Source: Clitoria ternatea (Eukaryota; Streptophyta; Magnoliopsida; Fabales; Fabaceae). From it: DNA of 64,000 nt. The position numbers and the translations under genes are program-made. Shown here piece after piece: positions 1 through 13,380 of the stretch. The stretch covers positions 150,742,667 through 150,806,666 of the forward strand of contig CM075673.1 of NCBI GenBank assembly GCA_037962975.1. Reading direction: 5' to 3'. How positions within the stretch are numbered: the stretch's first letter is position 1; each line of letters starts with the position of its first letter. The notes under the pieces were generated by a model. It had not been told where the DNA came from. It saw only the letters and a program-made list of their open reading frames with translations, and did not search any database.

Positions 1-635
1 GTTGGACCAAATAATACTAGATCGTCAATGGACCGATGTAAGAAATAGAAATTGAGATACTCAATACTCATATCAAAAGTATGCCTCTATACAGGACAGA
101 ACATATATAATGTGATTATTGATTTTTTAAATATTAAGAGTTTTTTATATTTAACAATAACTATAAATTAGGAGATTACAATAAATCATGATACATTTAT
201 TTTTTATTTTGAATCAACTCATATAATATATAATATATAATATATAATATATAATATATAATTATACTAAGTACATAACATTTAGATTTTTATTTTTAAT
301 CAAATGGAGTTTTTAAATATCAAATATAATATATTTGAATTGAATAGTTATATTATTTAATTCATCGTGCGTTTAATTGTTCTTTTATATATATACATGA
401 TGATTCTTGATTTTTAAATATTAAAAGTTATTTAAAATTAAATATTAATTGTAAATCAAAAATTAAAATAAATCATGATACTATTTATTTTTTATTTTGA
501 ATCAGCTCATATAATAACTAAGAATATGATATTCAATATAATATTTTTATTTTAATTTTTAAAAAATTCAAGTTTTAAATATTAAATATAGTATATATAA
601 ATTAAATAATTATAAGATTTAATGTATTGTGCGAC

Positions 636-678
<43 letters not shown>

Positions 679-1100
679 CCTCTTAGTGGTTTTTTAATCT
701 ATAAGATTCAAATAAATATAAGTACAAAAAATTTAATTGAGCCTAAAATTAAAAATGTCTTCTCAAAATTTACCTGAGATTAGGATATACACATTACATT
801 GCATGTATTATGTAAAGCGACACTTTTCTTTTCGTTGGAGAATATATGATCAAATTCTAAAGACCTAACTCTTTGCCTGGAAACTATACTTAGCCAGTTA
901 GCTTAGAAAACTATCAAACCATTAGAAATCTTTTCTTCTCTCTTTTCATGAAAAAAGTTGAAGGTAATTTGCATTAGAATCTAATATCGTACAAATTGAC
1001 ATGATTAATTGTTAAGCCAGATGCTTCCCTGTATAAGTCATGTGCTTAGGCATAACCACAATCATGAACAAGAACTTGCATCAAAGAGGAAAATGCTTTC
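1..1100. repeat. AT-rich flank with a tandemly duplicated block
   Basis: No gene is visible. A block at about 110-360 recurs in diverged form at about 395-640; both copies share the order TTGATTTTTAAATATTAA, then AATAAATCATGATAC, then TTTATTTTTTATTTTGAATCA. Inside are an ATATAAT microsatellite (about 225-262) and an AT run (about 641-671). Bases 1-60 resemble 13895-13960 (AATAATACTAGAT, then GACCRATGTA, then GAAATAGAA), so the window begins inside a dispersed repeat that is also present near 13.9 kb. Confidence 0.6.
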
Positions 1101-1659
1101 TCTCTTCAAAATTTTGATGTTTAAAGGAACTTGCATTTTTGTGTTAGCATTTCAGACATTCAACAATTAGGACTTTGGCCTTACTACATAAAGGGGTTGT
1201 AGGTGACATTTTTTCAATTTTCATCATAGTTTGTGACATTGAACAAATGGCAAATAAAATCACAAACACACCCTACTATAACCCCACTCCAACACAGAGA
1301 GATAGAGGAATTGAGGGAGAGGGAAAAAGTAACATGAAAGACATGATGAACCATCTATTTCCTAAATGCTAGTAGAAATTCTAATGCCAGATGAGCCAAG
1401 TCAAAACTTCCTCTTACTTTTGCAGTGAAAAGATGCATGTTTGGTAGTGTGAATATATTTTTTGTTTTCCGGGAATGTCATTAAAAAATAATGGTAAAAA
1501 ATATAAGAAAACTTATCTGGGTAAGTGAAAATCCCAAGGAACCTGATAATGATATGTGAGTGCTTATTCATTTTTAACATTCCCGGGAAATAACAAAAAA
1601 TTCTGCAGGTACCTAACACCCCCCAGATGTCATTTTCAAACCTCTTCTGATTCAGCTCT

Positions 1660-3968
1660 TCATGCTGTGTTTGGTTGATGAGGGGAGCATGGCATCTTCC
1701 CCTGTGTAATCCCATCATCATTATCAAATTTTGAATAAACTCCCTCATCACTAAGTGTTCCATCATCAGAATCATTGTTCCCTGATAGCAATGATTCATC
1801 AAATTTTGAGTTAAAACAACTGGGTGATGGGCAACAAGAATCAAAAGCCTGAGCTATCTTTTTGTCATCTTCTTTCATTTTCACAGCATAAGCTTCATAG
1901 TTGAATCCAACTGCATTTTTTCCACCAAAATAGGATTCCAACTTGTCCATGTCAAACATCTCTTCCATTATCATGCGGCTCCTTGGGTTGTCAGTGTATA
2001 CAAATACAGCCTTTTTGTAAGTCTTGAGCTCTAGAAATGGTTTCACCATCTGTTGCCGAAACAAAAAGCATGCGTGTAAAACTTGTAAATCACATTCTCA
2101 AAGATTTTATGATTCAGCATAGTGGAAACAATCTAAACCTGGAGATACAATATTTGACTAAACACATATGTAAATTCACATCAAACATAACACTTTTGCC
2201 TTCTTTTAATTGAAAAAGGTTCCATGTAGAATTTTAAGATTTATATCAGAATCAACAAAAACTTAAGAAAATAGCCAAAAAATTGACAAACATTTTCTGA
2301 ATCCATTTCATAATCAATACTATTAAACAACATCAATGAGTCAAGTCAATGCCATCACAATAAACAAGAAGATGGGAGATGTTATGATATCATACCGTCC
2401 AAAATGACTCAAACACTTTTGGTGGATTGTAAAAGATTGCAACGCCCAATCTCTCAGGGTAATGAGCCTGGAGGATTTGAGCAGTTTCCCTAGTGACCTT
2501 TAATGACATGCATGATTTGCTCCATCCATGAAAATCAATAAGCCAAACCATTTGTTCTTGAGTGGGACTTGTATTCATTATGGCATTCTCCAAACAGTAA
2601 ACAAGGTACTTGATCTGTTCTGCTGATGTGCTTGTACTCTAAATTGGATAAATCAAGTCTTAGTCCAACAAGTGAAACTTCAATAATATTAACAACGGTT
2701 TTTTAAAACATGTACAACTTTATACAGGATAAGAAATCAAAAGGAAAAAGTTTTAAATTACAATTAACATTAACATTAACATCCTGTGATTTCTATAATA
2801 AGTCCAACATAATTTATAATAAGAACTTTTCCTTTTTTATTTCTTATCCTGTAAAAGTTGTACTAATTAAAAAAAACCATATTAACAATGACATCCAGAC
2901 AACAAGAAGAGTCCCAGAATCGAAATTTGTGTGAATTCTCAAAAATTTATTTAGACTACCTGAACAGCAGGTCTAATAACAAAAACCATCCTTCCTTGCT
3001 TGTCCAAGTAATCAGCTCTATATATCCTTCCTATCTTGGCTTCTTGAGCTACATCTTCCTAATTGCATTAAAAGGAAAATTGTCTTTTAGTTGCACTTAT
3101 CTACTTTACATTAATCAACTAACTCATCACTATCTAAAACCTTCGAGTCATTTCTTGGAACTCTATATATCCTATCATAAAGTAAACACAAAACAAAATC
3201 TAAGCTAGAAAGGGATAAAGATTTATAGTGATAAACCAAAAAAAATACTTGTTTGCATCGACATTTGACAATTATAGCATTAAAAATGGTAGAAGTGTCC
3301 TAGTTACCCATTGAATCTTCTCAGGCTTGTACTCCAGCCTCCATTTTATGGTTCCTTTCAGCATCTTCGCAGCCTTCTTGACATTGTAGTTTCGTGCCCT
3401 GAGGTACCTTAGCACCGATGCATTTGAGCATAGAGCAGGGAACTTTTCCACAATTGGACCAATTATCTTTTTGACATCTCCAATCTAAAAGAAAAGTAAA
3501 AGAGAAATAAAAAAAAATCCATTTCAAATTCCTACACAAAGTACTGTCACTTCCCTAAAACTCAAACAACCACTCAATAATAGAGTAGTTTCTCAATTCA
3601 TCTGAATTCAAATAGAAACTAAGAGAGAACCAATTATCCTTATTTGACCTTGGCTCAACCCAAAAACTAGATGACCTAATTTTGGACATATCAATCTAAT
3701 ACTATAATAGAAAAATTGTCAGTTTTAACTCAATTTAAAAGTTATATGAAAAACACGTTGTACAACAAATTATTCAATTACATGTTAACTTTGGAAGGAA
3801 GAATATAATAAAGACTGCACTGATATCATATACAATAAAAATATACATCAAACTTATCATTTCATGTTCACAACAGAGAGTAAGATTAATGTTAAGTACC
3901 TTGACCTGCTGCTCCTCAGCAGATAAACTTTTTTCAGCTGCACCTGCTTTCAATTTCTTAAATGACAT
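1660..3968 (-). CDS. Sec14-like CRAL-TRIO lipid-transfer protein, five coding exons
   Basis: Coding exons, read on the minus strand, are 3968-3900, 3484-3308, 3058-2960, 2638-2396 and 2049-1660. Each junction shows GT at the donor and AG at the acceptor, and every intron is phase 0; together they encode 325 aa. The protein has a charged N-terminus (1-23) and a CRAL-TRIO N-terminal helical domain from exon 2 (LRYLRARNYNVKKAAKMLK is the diagnostic helix). The lipid-binding CRAL-TRIO fold follows from exons 3-5 (MVWLIDFHGWS, HYPERLGVAIFYNPPKVFESFW, then MVKPFLELKTYKK). The tail after about residue 255 is acidic and Ser/Asp-rich. By family, such proteins move phosphatidylinositol and related lipids between membranes in the cytosol. 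The start is the ATG at 3966-3968; an in-frame open stretch continues upstream to a possible acceptor near 3993, so a 5' intron or an N-terminal extension is possible. The exact subfamily and ligand are not known. Confidence 0.85.
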
Positions 3969-6540
3969 CTTTCTTTCTAATTCCCAATCAAGCTAAAATA
4001 TCCTGAAACAAGAAAAATCAACAAAAAGAAAGACTTACTATAATACTAGCTTTTGGTATAACTTATAAGACCTCAAAGCTTCATTGAGGTTTTTTTAATT
4101 GTCTTTTGAGATGCCTAAAAATTAGTAACGGGACCCATTATAAGCCAAGTATTAGACCGATGAGTAAATGATCAAACTAGGGAACCATAGGTTGAATTTG
4201 CTAATTCAGTATATATTTAAAAGAAATAAAATTTTGTTAATATAGTTAATTGACTCAACCAGTCATACTAACGTTTAGTCAATTAAACAACCGGTTCAAT
4301 CAGTTAAGTCACTGCTCAACTTATCAGATCACCTATTTTCACCGGTTCATTCACATAATTAGTCTGATAAGATGCTCCACCAGGCCAAACCACCGCTTCA
4401 AGATAGCACAAATCAAGTTGAGTTTAATAACACTACTAAAAATGATTGAAAAATGGTCATAAATAGTAGAGTATTTATGTGATCATAGGATAACAAAATA
4501 CATGAACATCCAAGATCAATTATTAATATGGCATTCCTGGGACAAATATAGGTCTCAATTGGATATTTGAAAAATCAAAAGTACAGCAAAGAGTAAAAGG
4601 AAGTAGAAAATATATAGTACTACCACAATTTGAATTTCAACCATCTAGAACCAAGTTCCCTACCACAATTATCATATTCAATGAACCTTGAGAGTTCTTC
4701 CATTGACCAAGAAAATGTTTGTCTACAATTTATTTGACAAGAATCCACTAAATTTTCATGAAACAGACAAGAAAAATCCTCCATTTCATTGGGTACCTTT
4801 CTTATCCCAAAATGACACTCCACCAAAGAATCATCCCATAATTCACTTGACATACTAGCTCTATAAAATAACAAAATTAAAATGTTTGAAAATCCAAGCA
4901 TACCAACACAAAGAAGGGAACATTATGGTGATAAGTTACAAGAATTTACAATCAACAAAAGGCATAACATAAACACTATTAGATTGCTTTTGTTATAGAC
5001 CTTGTTTCACTGGCAATATTCCTAAGCACTCTTGTGTGATGTTGCTAGATAGAATTAACTTTATTGCTTTGCTCAACCGTGATTCCAAATACACAAGGAT
5101 AACTAACTGTTGTACCGAATAATCACATACACATTAATATCTCCTTCATAAAAATTCAAACCAATGGAATCATTGGCTCTTCACGGAAACACCAAAGCTT
5201 GCCAAATTGAACATTGAATGGATATGATGATGAGAACAACATAGGAAAAAGAACATATAATTTTTCTGGTTGAAGCATTGAGAATAAGAGAAGAATGAGG
5301 ATCTTGAAGAAAAAATCAGAGGTGTCAAAGGACACGTGGCTGCTACAAAGAAGCATGAGAAGGTAGCCAGTGAAAAATGTATGCCTAAATTGCCGTCACA
5401 TGTTTGTAAGTCATTTTTCATGTTTTAGTATTTTATTTTGTTTTTAAAATACTACGTGTATCTTGTAGGAAAGACACTCTTTTTGATAAAAAAAAATGTA
5501 AGTATTAAGATTAATCCGTGGTTGCTCTAAAATGAATGATTATTAAAATAGGGTTAGAGCAGCTGGTTAGATCGGTCATATCAAGAATCAGAATTTTTAC
5601 CGGTTTAAATGTGTCAAAAAATCAATATCTTGTTAAACCAGTCAAAATCTGGATATGTACTATTTTGAACCTTTCTTATTATGTGATCTTTAAATTTTAA
5701 TGCACTTGTTGAATTTTTTATGAATATTATATTATTTTGGTCTAATTGATTATTATTTAATATATAAAATAATAATAATAATTTATTATTATTAGTTCGA
5801 CTACGGTTGAATCGTCAATTCGACTAATAACCCTTGAACTGATGCTTTCACCTATACTAGTTGAATTGTAAAAACATTGCTAAAATCCATAAATATACCT
5901 TAAAAGATAAAACATAATATTTTTTATTTGATACATTTTAATTGGACACACTCAAGATTATAAATGATAAAAAAAAATCATTTTCATGTCATTGGATTCA
6001 GGGCCAATTTAGAGAGCACGTCAGGTGTGCTCAAGTGATATTAAAGAGTTTAATTTCAGAGAAGTTATTATGTATATTAAAAAAAGATTTTAGAAATTTT
6101 ACCAATTAAAAGTCTCAAAACATATATAAATAATATTTATATACCATGATATATAGGAGAATGAGAAAGGCAAAATTAGTAGTTGAGAATTCACCTAATT
6201 TATTTAAGATCTAATTTGACTTAAAAAAAAACTTTTTAATTATAAAAGTTGAGTTTGAGCATATTTATTACTGACAGTGTGCCCATTCGTATGCAAACCT
6301 GAGTGGCGTTCCCATGCATGGACCCCTCGTCACATAAGTGATTAGCCATTTGGTTCGATGTTCAATTTAAATTAAAATAATTTAGTTGAATTTCTAAACG
6401 TCCCTAATTTGTTTGTATGTTGTCATTTACCGTTAAAACTTTTTAAAGTCATTTCACGAGGATTGAATTTCATCAATTCAACCCGTAATCAAATTCTTAC
6501 TATACAAATATAGTCTGTAAAACGGTTAAATTAAGCTCTC
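3969..6540. other. Region upstream of the Sec14-like gene
   Basis: Mostly AT-rich, with no recognised gene. The minus-strand stretch below 3993 ends in TATTTTAG and could be the acceptor of a 5' leader intron. A minus-strand ORF (4620-4853, 77 aa from the ATG at 4851-4853) has a non-repetitive, coding-like composition but matches nothing I recognise; it could be an upstream exon or chance. An ACACGTGGC G-box/ABRE-type hexamer core lies at 5333-5338, a plausible promoter element if transcription starts near 5.2-5.3 kb. This is inference only. Confidence 0.3.
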
Positions 6541-6599
6541 AATTGAATCACTCAGTAAACCTTTTCTCCTGAGCTCACTTTCAGAAATGAGTTAAGACA

Positions 6600-7840
6600 T
6601 GACAAAAGCATGCTAAGACATCTCATGTTGAGTATATAAATAGGATTAAACAACCTAATAAATTTTATTTTATGATTTATCCTTTGAAATATATTTTTTC
6701 TTAAATTAAACTTTATCGTTAACTTTCTTAATTTTCTATAGAGGTGATTATGGTTAACCATCAGAGTACTTAATTTTTTATTTTGACTTAAATATATATC
6801 GGTTAACCATTTAAACACTGACATATGTAATTTTTTATTTTGACTTAAATATAAAATTAATTCCCAAAACATTTTAAAATTAAGATCAAGCCTCTAAGAT
6901 GTTTTTTAGGATTTAACATTTGAAATATTCTTTTGTTAAGATTAAGTTTTGTTGATAACTTTTTGTTATTTAAGTATTGACTCAACATTAACATATGTAT
7001 TTATTTCATTTTTTTAATGTCATAAGACTTATTCATCTTCTTCTTCTATCTTATTTTTCTTCTTCCTACCGCGTATTCTTGTCATGTTCTCCTTTCCCCC
7101 CTCACTTGCCTCCCCCTTTCTCCCTGTCCCATGGTTCATTTGGTGGCATCATCGACATGCATAGGTGATGCAAACATAGGTTCATTGTGGCACCAGAGAA
7201 GAACAACACAATGTAAGAGGTGATGATTGAATCTAGCGTTGTCAGACTTCGAGTGGAAGCTCAATCTAAGGCATAAAGACTTGATCAAAGACATGCTCCC
7301 ATGGTCTAGTTACATCCAATTTCAATGCCCCACATCAAACATGATTCTAGACTATAGGGTATAAAGAGAAGAAAACCAGATCTATCATCTTGATGAGACC
7401 CTCGAGTCAAAAATTGTGTTTGATGTGGAAAGCTAACTACCCCATATCAAACATGATTCTAGACTTGAGAGTATGAAGAGAGGAAAAAAAAACCAAATTT
7501 GCCATCTTAATGAGACCTTCAAATCTAAAATTGTGTTGATGTGAAAAGTTAATGGCATAATTTAATCCTAACAAAAATAGAATAAAATTCTAAACGTTAA
7601 ATCTTTTATAAAATTTATCAGGGATTGCTTATAATTTTAAACTTTTTTAGAGACTATTTTATATTTAAATCAAAAAAATACACATGTTAACACTTAACCG
7701 ATGGAAAGTTAATAACAAGACCTAACAAAAAAAATATTTCATGAGCTAAATCCTAACAAAAAAAATTCTTAAAAACTTGACCTTAAAAATTTTAAACCTT
7801 CTTAGAAGTTAATTTTATATTTAAACAATATAAATATTAC
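6600..7840. repeat. Diverged inverted repeat (old fold-back element?) with an internal tandem duplication
   Basis: The motif order TTGTTARGATTAAGTT..., TTAACATATGTATTT..., GACTTAAATATAAAATTA, then TTTTAAAATTAAGATCAAG, seen forward at about 6660-7010, recurs as its reverse complement at about 7560-7840. Each arm holds more than one diverged sub-unit. Between the arms, 7326-7432 and 7440-7550 are tandem imperfect copies sharing ATCAAACATGATTCTAGACT. No coding capacity or target duplication was resolved, so the element class is unknown. Confidence 0.45.
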
Positions 7841-7849
7841 CTAAATGTT

Positions 7850-8649
7850 CCTTATAAAAAGGCTTCCTTACAATCTTCCTTTCTTAAAGGAAGCCAAGTC
7901 TAACCCTATCTAAAAATCAATGAGTTCATTTTACTTTCAGAGATTGCACCATGATGTTCTCGCACGGTTATATTCCATACTAAAAGGACAACTATTCCAT
8001 GGAAAATAGTTTTAAAAAAAAATCAAAAATCCTCTCCCACCTGATGTTGAAAGCCTTATGTGGAAAGTGGGAACGAATTTGAGACAGGCCAATTCAAAAA
8101 TTAATGATGGAGAAACCTGCAATCAACGTAAGAAAAACAACGCATTTACAAAATAAGATTAGTTTCTAGCATCCAGAATGGTCATGAACCAAGCAAATGC
8201 ACAAACATCATGGCATTCTAGAAAGACCTTTTTATCTTTACAAACGAATGATGTTACCAATACAGCTTGATTACTTTGATAAGAAACTCATAACCGAAAA
8301 AGAGAAATGGAAAGAAAGATGTTAAAATCATGCTTTTGCTCCTCCAATTGAAGGAATGACTATTCTGCATATACCCATAGATGTCACCAATCAAGTCCCT
8401 GTCAAGGTTTATAAAAGATGGATAGAGCAGCCCAGCCTGTACCAACAAAAGCGATCGTGATTGGCTTGTTTCATGGAATGCACTAACCATTCCCCAGACC
8501 AATCCCTCAGGGAATACAAATTCACGAGCATCAGAGATTAAACCATTAACTTCCATGTTTTATTTACTACCCAAAAGTCCAACCATTGCAGCGAGAAACA
8601 CGGTAAGACCAAGAGTTTTGGTTTCTGAAATGGGACCCAGTTTGAAGGC
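7850..8649 (-). other. 3' untranslated/flanking region of the kinase-fold gene
   Basis: This lies downstream of the stop at 8650. A 100-codon minus-strand ORF (8254-8556) lacks any recognisable domain and sits where the 3' UTR is expected. Nothing else is supported. Confidence 0.4.
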
Positions 8650-11600
8650 CTAGCCTGTTGCATCGATTTCCTTTCCATGATCATCTTCATGAATATTTCG
8701 CCTCATCCTTCTCAGCCATATGTCATAGTCCATGGGATATGGTGTCCCACATAGACTGTCAACGTAATCAGCAAAAGCTTTCAGCACAGTGGAGATATCA
8801 CCAAGCTTCTGTTGAATCAATCTCCTAGACCAAGATGTCTCTCTCCACTGTAGCGCTCCCTCTACTGAATCTAGATCAGGAAAAACTCCACCACATGAAT
8901 AATAAAGCATATAAACTAGACTTTCTGCATCTGAAGCAGAGCATAGCTTTCCTTCTTGAAGTGCGTAAGTAGACGAGAAATGAAGGTTCATGGCAGGGCG
9001 ATCCCTGTCTTCAAGAATAGCATGGCCCCATCCAATTAATACAAAATAGGGATGCCTCACACCAGACTTTACACAGATCACATTCTCTGGCCTGATGTCT
9101 CCATGCCGAATTCCAGCAGAGGCGACAGTCGAAAGCGCAGACAAGCAATCATGGCAACATCTGATAGCCTCATCTGAACCAAATTGTCCTGTGCGTACCA
9201 TTTCGGCTACTGTTTCACCAACTGGACTGGTCACAAGAATAGGGGTTCCACACCAAGGATGGTCACAATTTCCACCTGAGCTAGGCCTGCGACAATGGCC
9301 AGGGTGTATGATCCTACCAGAGGCACTCAGTTGAGGCAGATATTTGCTTGTGAGGCCTTTCTGCTTCATTATTGTCAATACTTTAGTCTGCCTCTGAACC
9401 TGATACCATAAATTCATATCTTCCCATGCTGGTTCCAGCTGGGACGGATGGGAGCCCACATATAGAAACAGATTTTTTCCTGGCTCTTCAACATGGGATG
9501 CAATGTAGTATGTCAATTCACCAGTGTTGATTACCTCTTTTATCTGATAACCCCTTTGCCACTCTGAATCCTCCAGCCATAACATGGACCCGTCTTCTAA
9601 TTTCATTGACTCCTTGGAATCAACTTTGATAGAATCATCCTGTACTTCAACAATTTCAGGGGAAACACTTCTTTGCTGGTACCGAAATAGGCCATTTCCA
9701 TTCACACTAGTATCTCCTAACTGTCTCTCAACTCTTCTTGTTTGAAGGCGTGAACTATGATCAGCAGCTAAATCTTCAACAGAGTGCTTGGGCATTCCAG
9801 CAAACTGCATAATACAGTGAAAGGTTGCAAACAATATCTGTAGAGCACCAATGTCTCCCCAGTTTGCATTCCCAAGTTTGTTCCATATCCTATCAATGGG
9901 AGAAACAGAAATTCTAGAATGATTTTTTACCCATTCAGCAGCACATTCATAAATGTTATTCACATCAAAATTAAGCTTATTTACATCTCCTTCAACCTTT
10001 ACAACGCCCCCATATTGAGAATCGACTAGAAGAACAAAGACTGTGTTTGGATCTGGAAAGAAGCTCAGTCTACTCAAGCTCCTTGCCAATAGCATTCGAA
10101 TAGCATAAAATAAAGCTTCTCCTAGAACCAATGGAGAAGACTGGCGATCACTGCCAACAGAAAGACCTCCAATATCAGGCCTTAGAAGTGCCAATTCAAG
10201 AACATGATCCCATTTTCCATGAGGATGTCTAGAATTATTAAGCAATATACCAGTGCCACAAAGACCTCCAAGCCTTCCATTAGCAATAGCTGTCTCAGCC
10301 TGATAAAACTTCAAGTTAGAATTGTACAGACTAGCCACAGAAAAAGGCATGGGCTCATCTTGACTCCAAAATGCCTCCCACAAGCCCTTGAAGCTTGCAT
10401 GTAAAAAATCTTCAATAGCAAGATAAGCTGTTGCCTCTACAGCATCAGATGTAGAAGCATGAACAGCATTAGGCATGCGTGTCAACTGCCGAAATGAAAT
10501 CCCTTCCAATGCATAATCAAATTTTTGAAGTTCAATCAATTCAAATGGAACATCAAATGCTTGCTGTTTCGATGTATTTTTTTCTGTTACCGATTCAAAC
10601 CAGTCTACAAGTTTTGCAGTCAAGCTGTCACTTTCAACAAATTTATAGAAGAACTCCTTCTGGTTCCGAGGCCTACCCCCAGACGATACACTGGACCTCT
10701 TTGTACCAGACCCCACTGATTCCAGGTCTGGGGATCTACCTGTAAACAAGTATCCAACTTCTTTAATATTACCCTAATCATTGTTTTTCTTTTATATGAG
10801 GATAGTAAAGTCAGGTATTCATTAGTTTAAGCTGAAAATATAGCAATATTCTCAATGATCAGAAAATTAAGAGTATAAGACAAAAAAAAGTAATGCATAA
10901 ATTGACAGAAGAAATTCAATATATAGAAAAACTGAAAGTGTAACTAATCTTTTATTGAAGCGAGGCCAAAACAATCAAATATAACACATCCTAAACAGGA
11001 TTTTGTGGGGGGGGGGGGGGGGTTTGTAAAACAACAACACTTCCCCATCTTGGTCAGTTTGACAAATAAAGAGCCTGTTTCTTTCGGCTTTCTTTTCATG
11101 AAAAATCACTTGTTTTGAAAGAAAACAGCTTATACATTCAAACACGTGACTGCCATTTGTCAACATTGCCATCCACCATGACCATGGCAACCGCAAAGTT
11201 GAAACGGCAGATAGCACCATGAAATACAAAAAAGAAGACATCATGCATCATCGTGGAAGGCACAAAATCCGCTGCACCATTCCGCCATGGTCACAATTTA
11301 ACAACACTTAATAGGTAACACAGTATTCATGAAGATTAAATCAGCAAACGATAGCAATGTGATCATAATTAAAAAATATTCAAATAGCACCAAGCTAAGA
11401 ATAAAAATCCTTCGCAAAAAATGAGAAATAACTATCAAAGAGCTCGCCACTTTCTAACACAACCCGTCTTCCATATAAGCTTGGAACAGTCTATGCAAAG
11501 ATTAGCAACAAAGCACAACATAAGAAAAGCCCCACCAAGGGCAATAAGGCTTTGCAGTTGATTTCTATAACAAACATGTTTAGGAATTAATTAACTATAT

Positions 11601-12130
11601 AAACAACAATAAGTAGCATTTTCTCCTAATACAATCCACAAAAAGCATACAAAAAAAATAACCTCGTTTCAATCAAAACTTGGTTGTTGTTTAGAATTTG
11701 GATTTGGATTCTCATAGATTGGGATTGCCACTCACAAATGGACACAACCAACACATCATAATCAATTACGGATTCACAAACACATTCTAGGGTTATCGTA
11801 TTCAGAGAACGCAAGCACAAGCACAATTCAAACCGCGTAAAACCAAGTGAACGAATTCAGAGCCCCGGAAAGTATCTACTAGAAGAACTGAACATAGAGA
11901 ACGCAAGCACAAGCACAGTTCAAGCAAATCCACACACAAAAAAAAAAACACTAAATAATCACACACGAAGGAAAAAAACAAAACGAAGATAACAAGCGGC
12001 GGAAAATAATGTCAGGTTAGAGTATTCAATCTCAGTGTAGATAAAGTAAAATTGAGTCAAAGGAGAGAGAATTTAGGGTTCATAAAAACGAAAAAGAAAG
12101 AAGAAGGAATGAAATTTTGATACCTTGCAT
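8650..12130 (-). CDS. Plant kinase-fold (pseudokinase-like) protein, 698 aa, 7-nt first coding exon
   Basis: Exon 2 (10739-8650) is one long ORF opening directly after a TTTACAG acceptor. The ORF has no sensible ATG of its own. The only good start is ATGCAAG at 12130-12124, followed by the donor GTATCA; joined to exon 2 it reads M-Q-G-R-S-P-D-L in frame, giving 698 aa. The first half is a plant-specific region with no named domain. Residues about 480-640 look kinase-like: H-G-D-I-R-P-E-N-V at 548-556 matches a catalytic-loop HxD...N. The position of the DFG Mg-binding motif, however, reads I-G-W-G (571-574), so catalysis is doubtful. A Cys/His cluster (C-R-R, C-D-H-P-W-C) lies just before the kinase-like part. 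The family is conserved in plants but its function is not established to my knowledge. The 5' UTR and promoter lie above 12131. Confidence 0.8.
10740..12123 (-). other. Intron 1 of the kinase-fold gene, with a G16 run
   Basis: This is the intron between the 7-nt first coding exon (donor GTATCA, 12123-12118) and the main exon (acceptor TTTACAG, ending 10740). It is 1.38 kb long and AT-rich. A run of 16 G on the plus strand (11007-11022) lies inside it. ORFs here have no recognisable domains. Confidence 0.7.
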
Positions 12131-12480
12131 TTTTTTTCTTGAGTTACAAGTCGATACAACAACGTTTTCAGATCTCTCAAATTAGTTAATTTTTTTTTAA
12201 TGTTTTTCTGTTTGAGGTACTTTCCTTAGCAGAGGAAGAAGCAGATCGAACCGTGTCCGTGCTCGTGCCTGATCCAACAGGTTTTGTTGTTGGCTTCCAC
12301 CACAATTAGAATTTTTGAAACCATGGCAAAAACAAAAGAAAAATGGTGTTTTTGTCCATTTTATTATTATTATTATTATTTGAGCTTTTCACTTTTTCAG
12401 TTCATTCATGCGTGTGTTACTGCTTTTCTGCTTCTCAACTGTACAATTATACAAGGGCTTTAGCTATTGGTGTCTTTGAT
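12131..12480 (-). promoter_or_regulatory. Probable 5' UTR and promoter of the kinase-fold gene
   Basis: Immediately upstream of the deduced start codon. On the minus strand there are a CCAAT-type box in the context ACACCAATAGC (about 12465) and an AT-rich GTATAATTG (about 12445) that could serve as TATA. An (ATT)n microsatellite lies at about 12362-12380. The transcription start was not determined. Confidence 0.35.
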
Positions 12481-13380
12481 GATTAAATAATTAATTAGTA
12501 TTAATTAAAGTATAAATGCGGGTAATAATTCTTATTCCCTTGTTAAACTATTGTTATTGCTGGCCTCTGACTTTGTCTTTGTTTTTTAATTATTATTTTA
12601 ATTGAGAATATCAACACGTTACACGGGGTCTTAATGTCAATGTCAATGTCAGTGACTATTGTTTTCTTTTCTTTTTCTGGTCTGTTCTATTTAATGGAAT
12701 AAGAAATTACGAATAATTCGTTTAGTGTAATTTCGATGGAGGTGGGGGAAACGAAAACGATCTTTTGTTCGTTGTGGTGATTTTTTTTTTTTTAGATATT
12801 TATCTTTTATAAGTTTCGAAGCACGAAAGAGTCAATGACAATAGTGGTTTCCATGGAAAAGAATTGGACCCCTACGGTTAAAATAAAAAGGGTGTCCCTT
12901 GCCTTTGCAACGAGACGATAAGATGGGTAGCAAATGAATTGATTCTTAAAATACTTGAAATATTAAATATCATATTATATTTTTCATCTCTTAAACCTTT
13001 ATTCTTATATTTATGAAGCAAGTAATTGATTAGGAAAACAAATAATGTTGTAGTTCTTAAATATCTAATATTTTTTCCGGTACTTTTTAAGCTTGATGTG
13101 TTAGTATCTTACTAAGTCATATCTACTTTACCCTTTAATGATTACTACAGTATCATTTTTGAATGTACAACTAAATATTATGTAAAATAATTGTCGGTGA
13201 TAAAAAGTATCATGGAATTTTCTAAGTAATTTATATTGATCGATATTGTTTTTTTTTCTGATAAGAATTAAACATGTGTTTATAACAATTTACACATCAT
13301 GCTTAATTAATTAAGGTATAGAAAAAATTATGTTTAAAGTTATATGAAAAATTATGTTAACAATGTAAGCAACTTTACAT
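12481..13380. other. Intergenic DNA with no recognised feature
   Basis: AT-rich sequence between the kinase-fold promoter and the repeat block. No coding, RNA or transposon signature was seen. Confidence 0.5.

Noticed and set aside
1401..1844. 147-aa minus-strand ORF overlapping the last Sec14 exon
   Set aside because: Different frame from the CRAL-TRIO exon; low-complexity composition.
8254..8556. Separate 100-aa gene below the kinase-fold gene
   Set aside because: No domain; it lies where the 3' UTR of the kinase-fold gene is expected.
9095..10745. Plus-strand ORFs over the kinase-fold exon
   Set aside because: Shadows of the 698-aa minus-strand reading frame.
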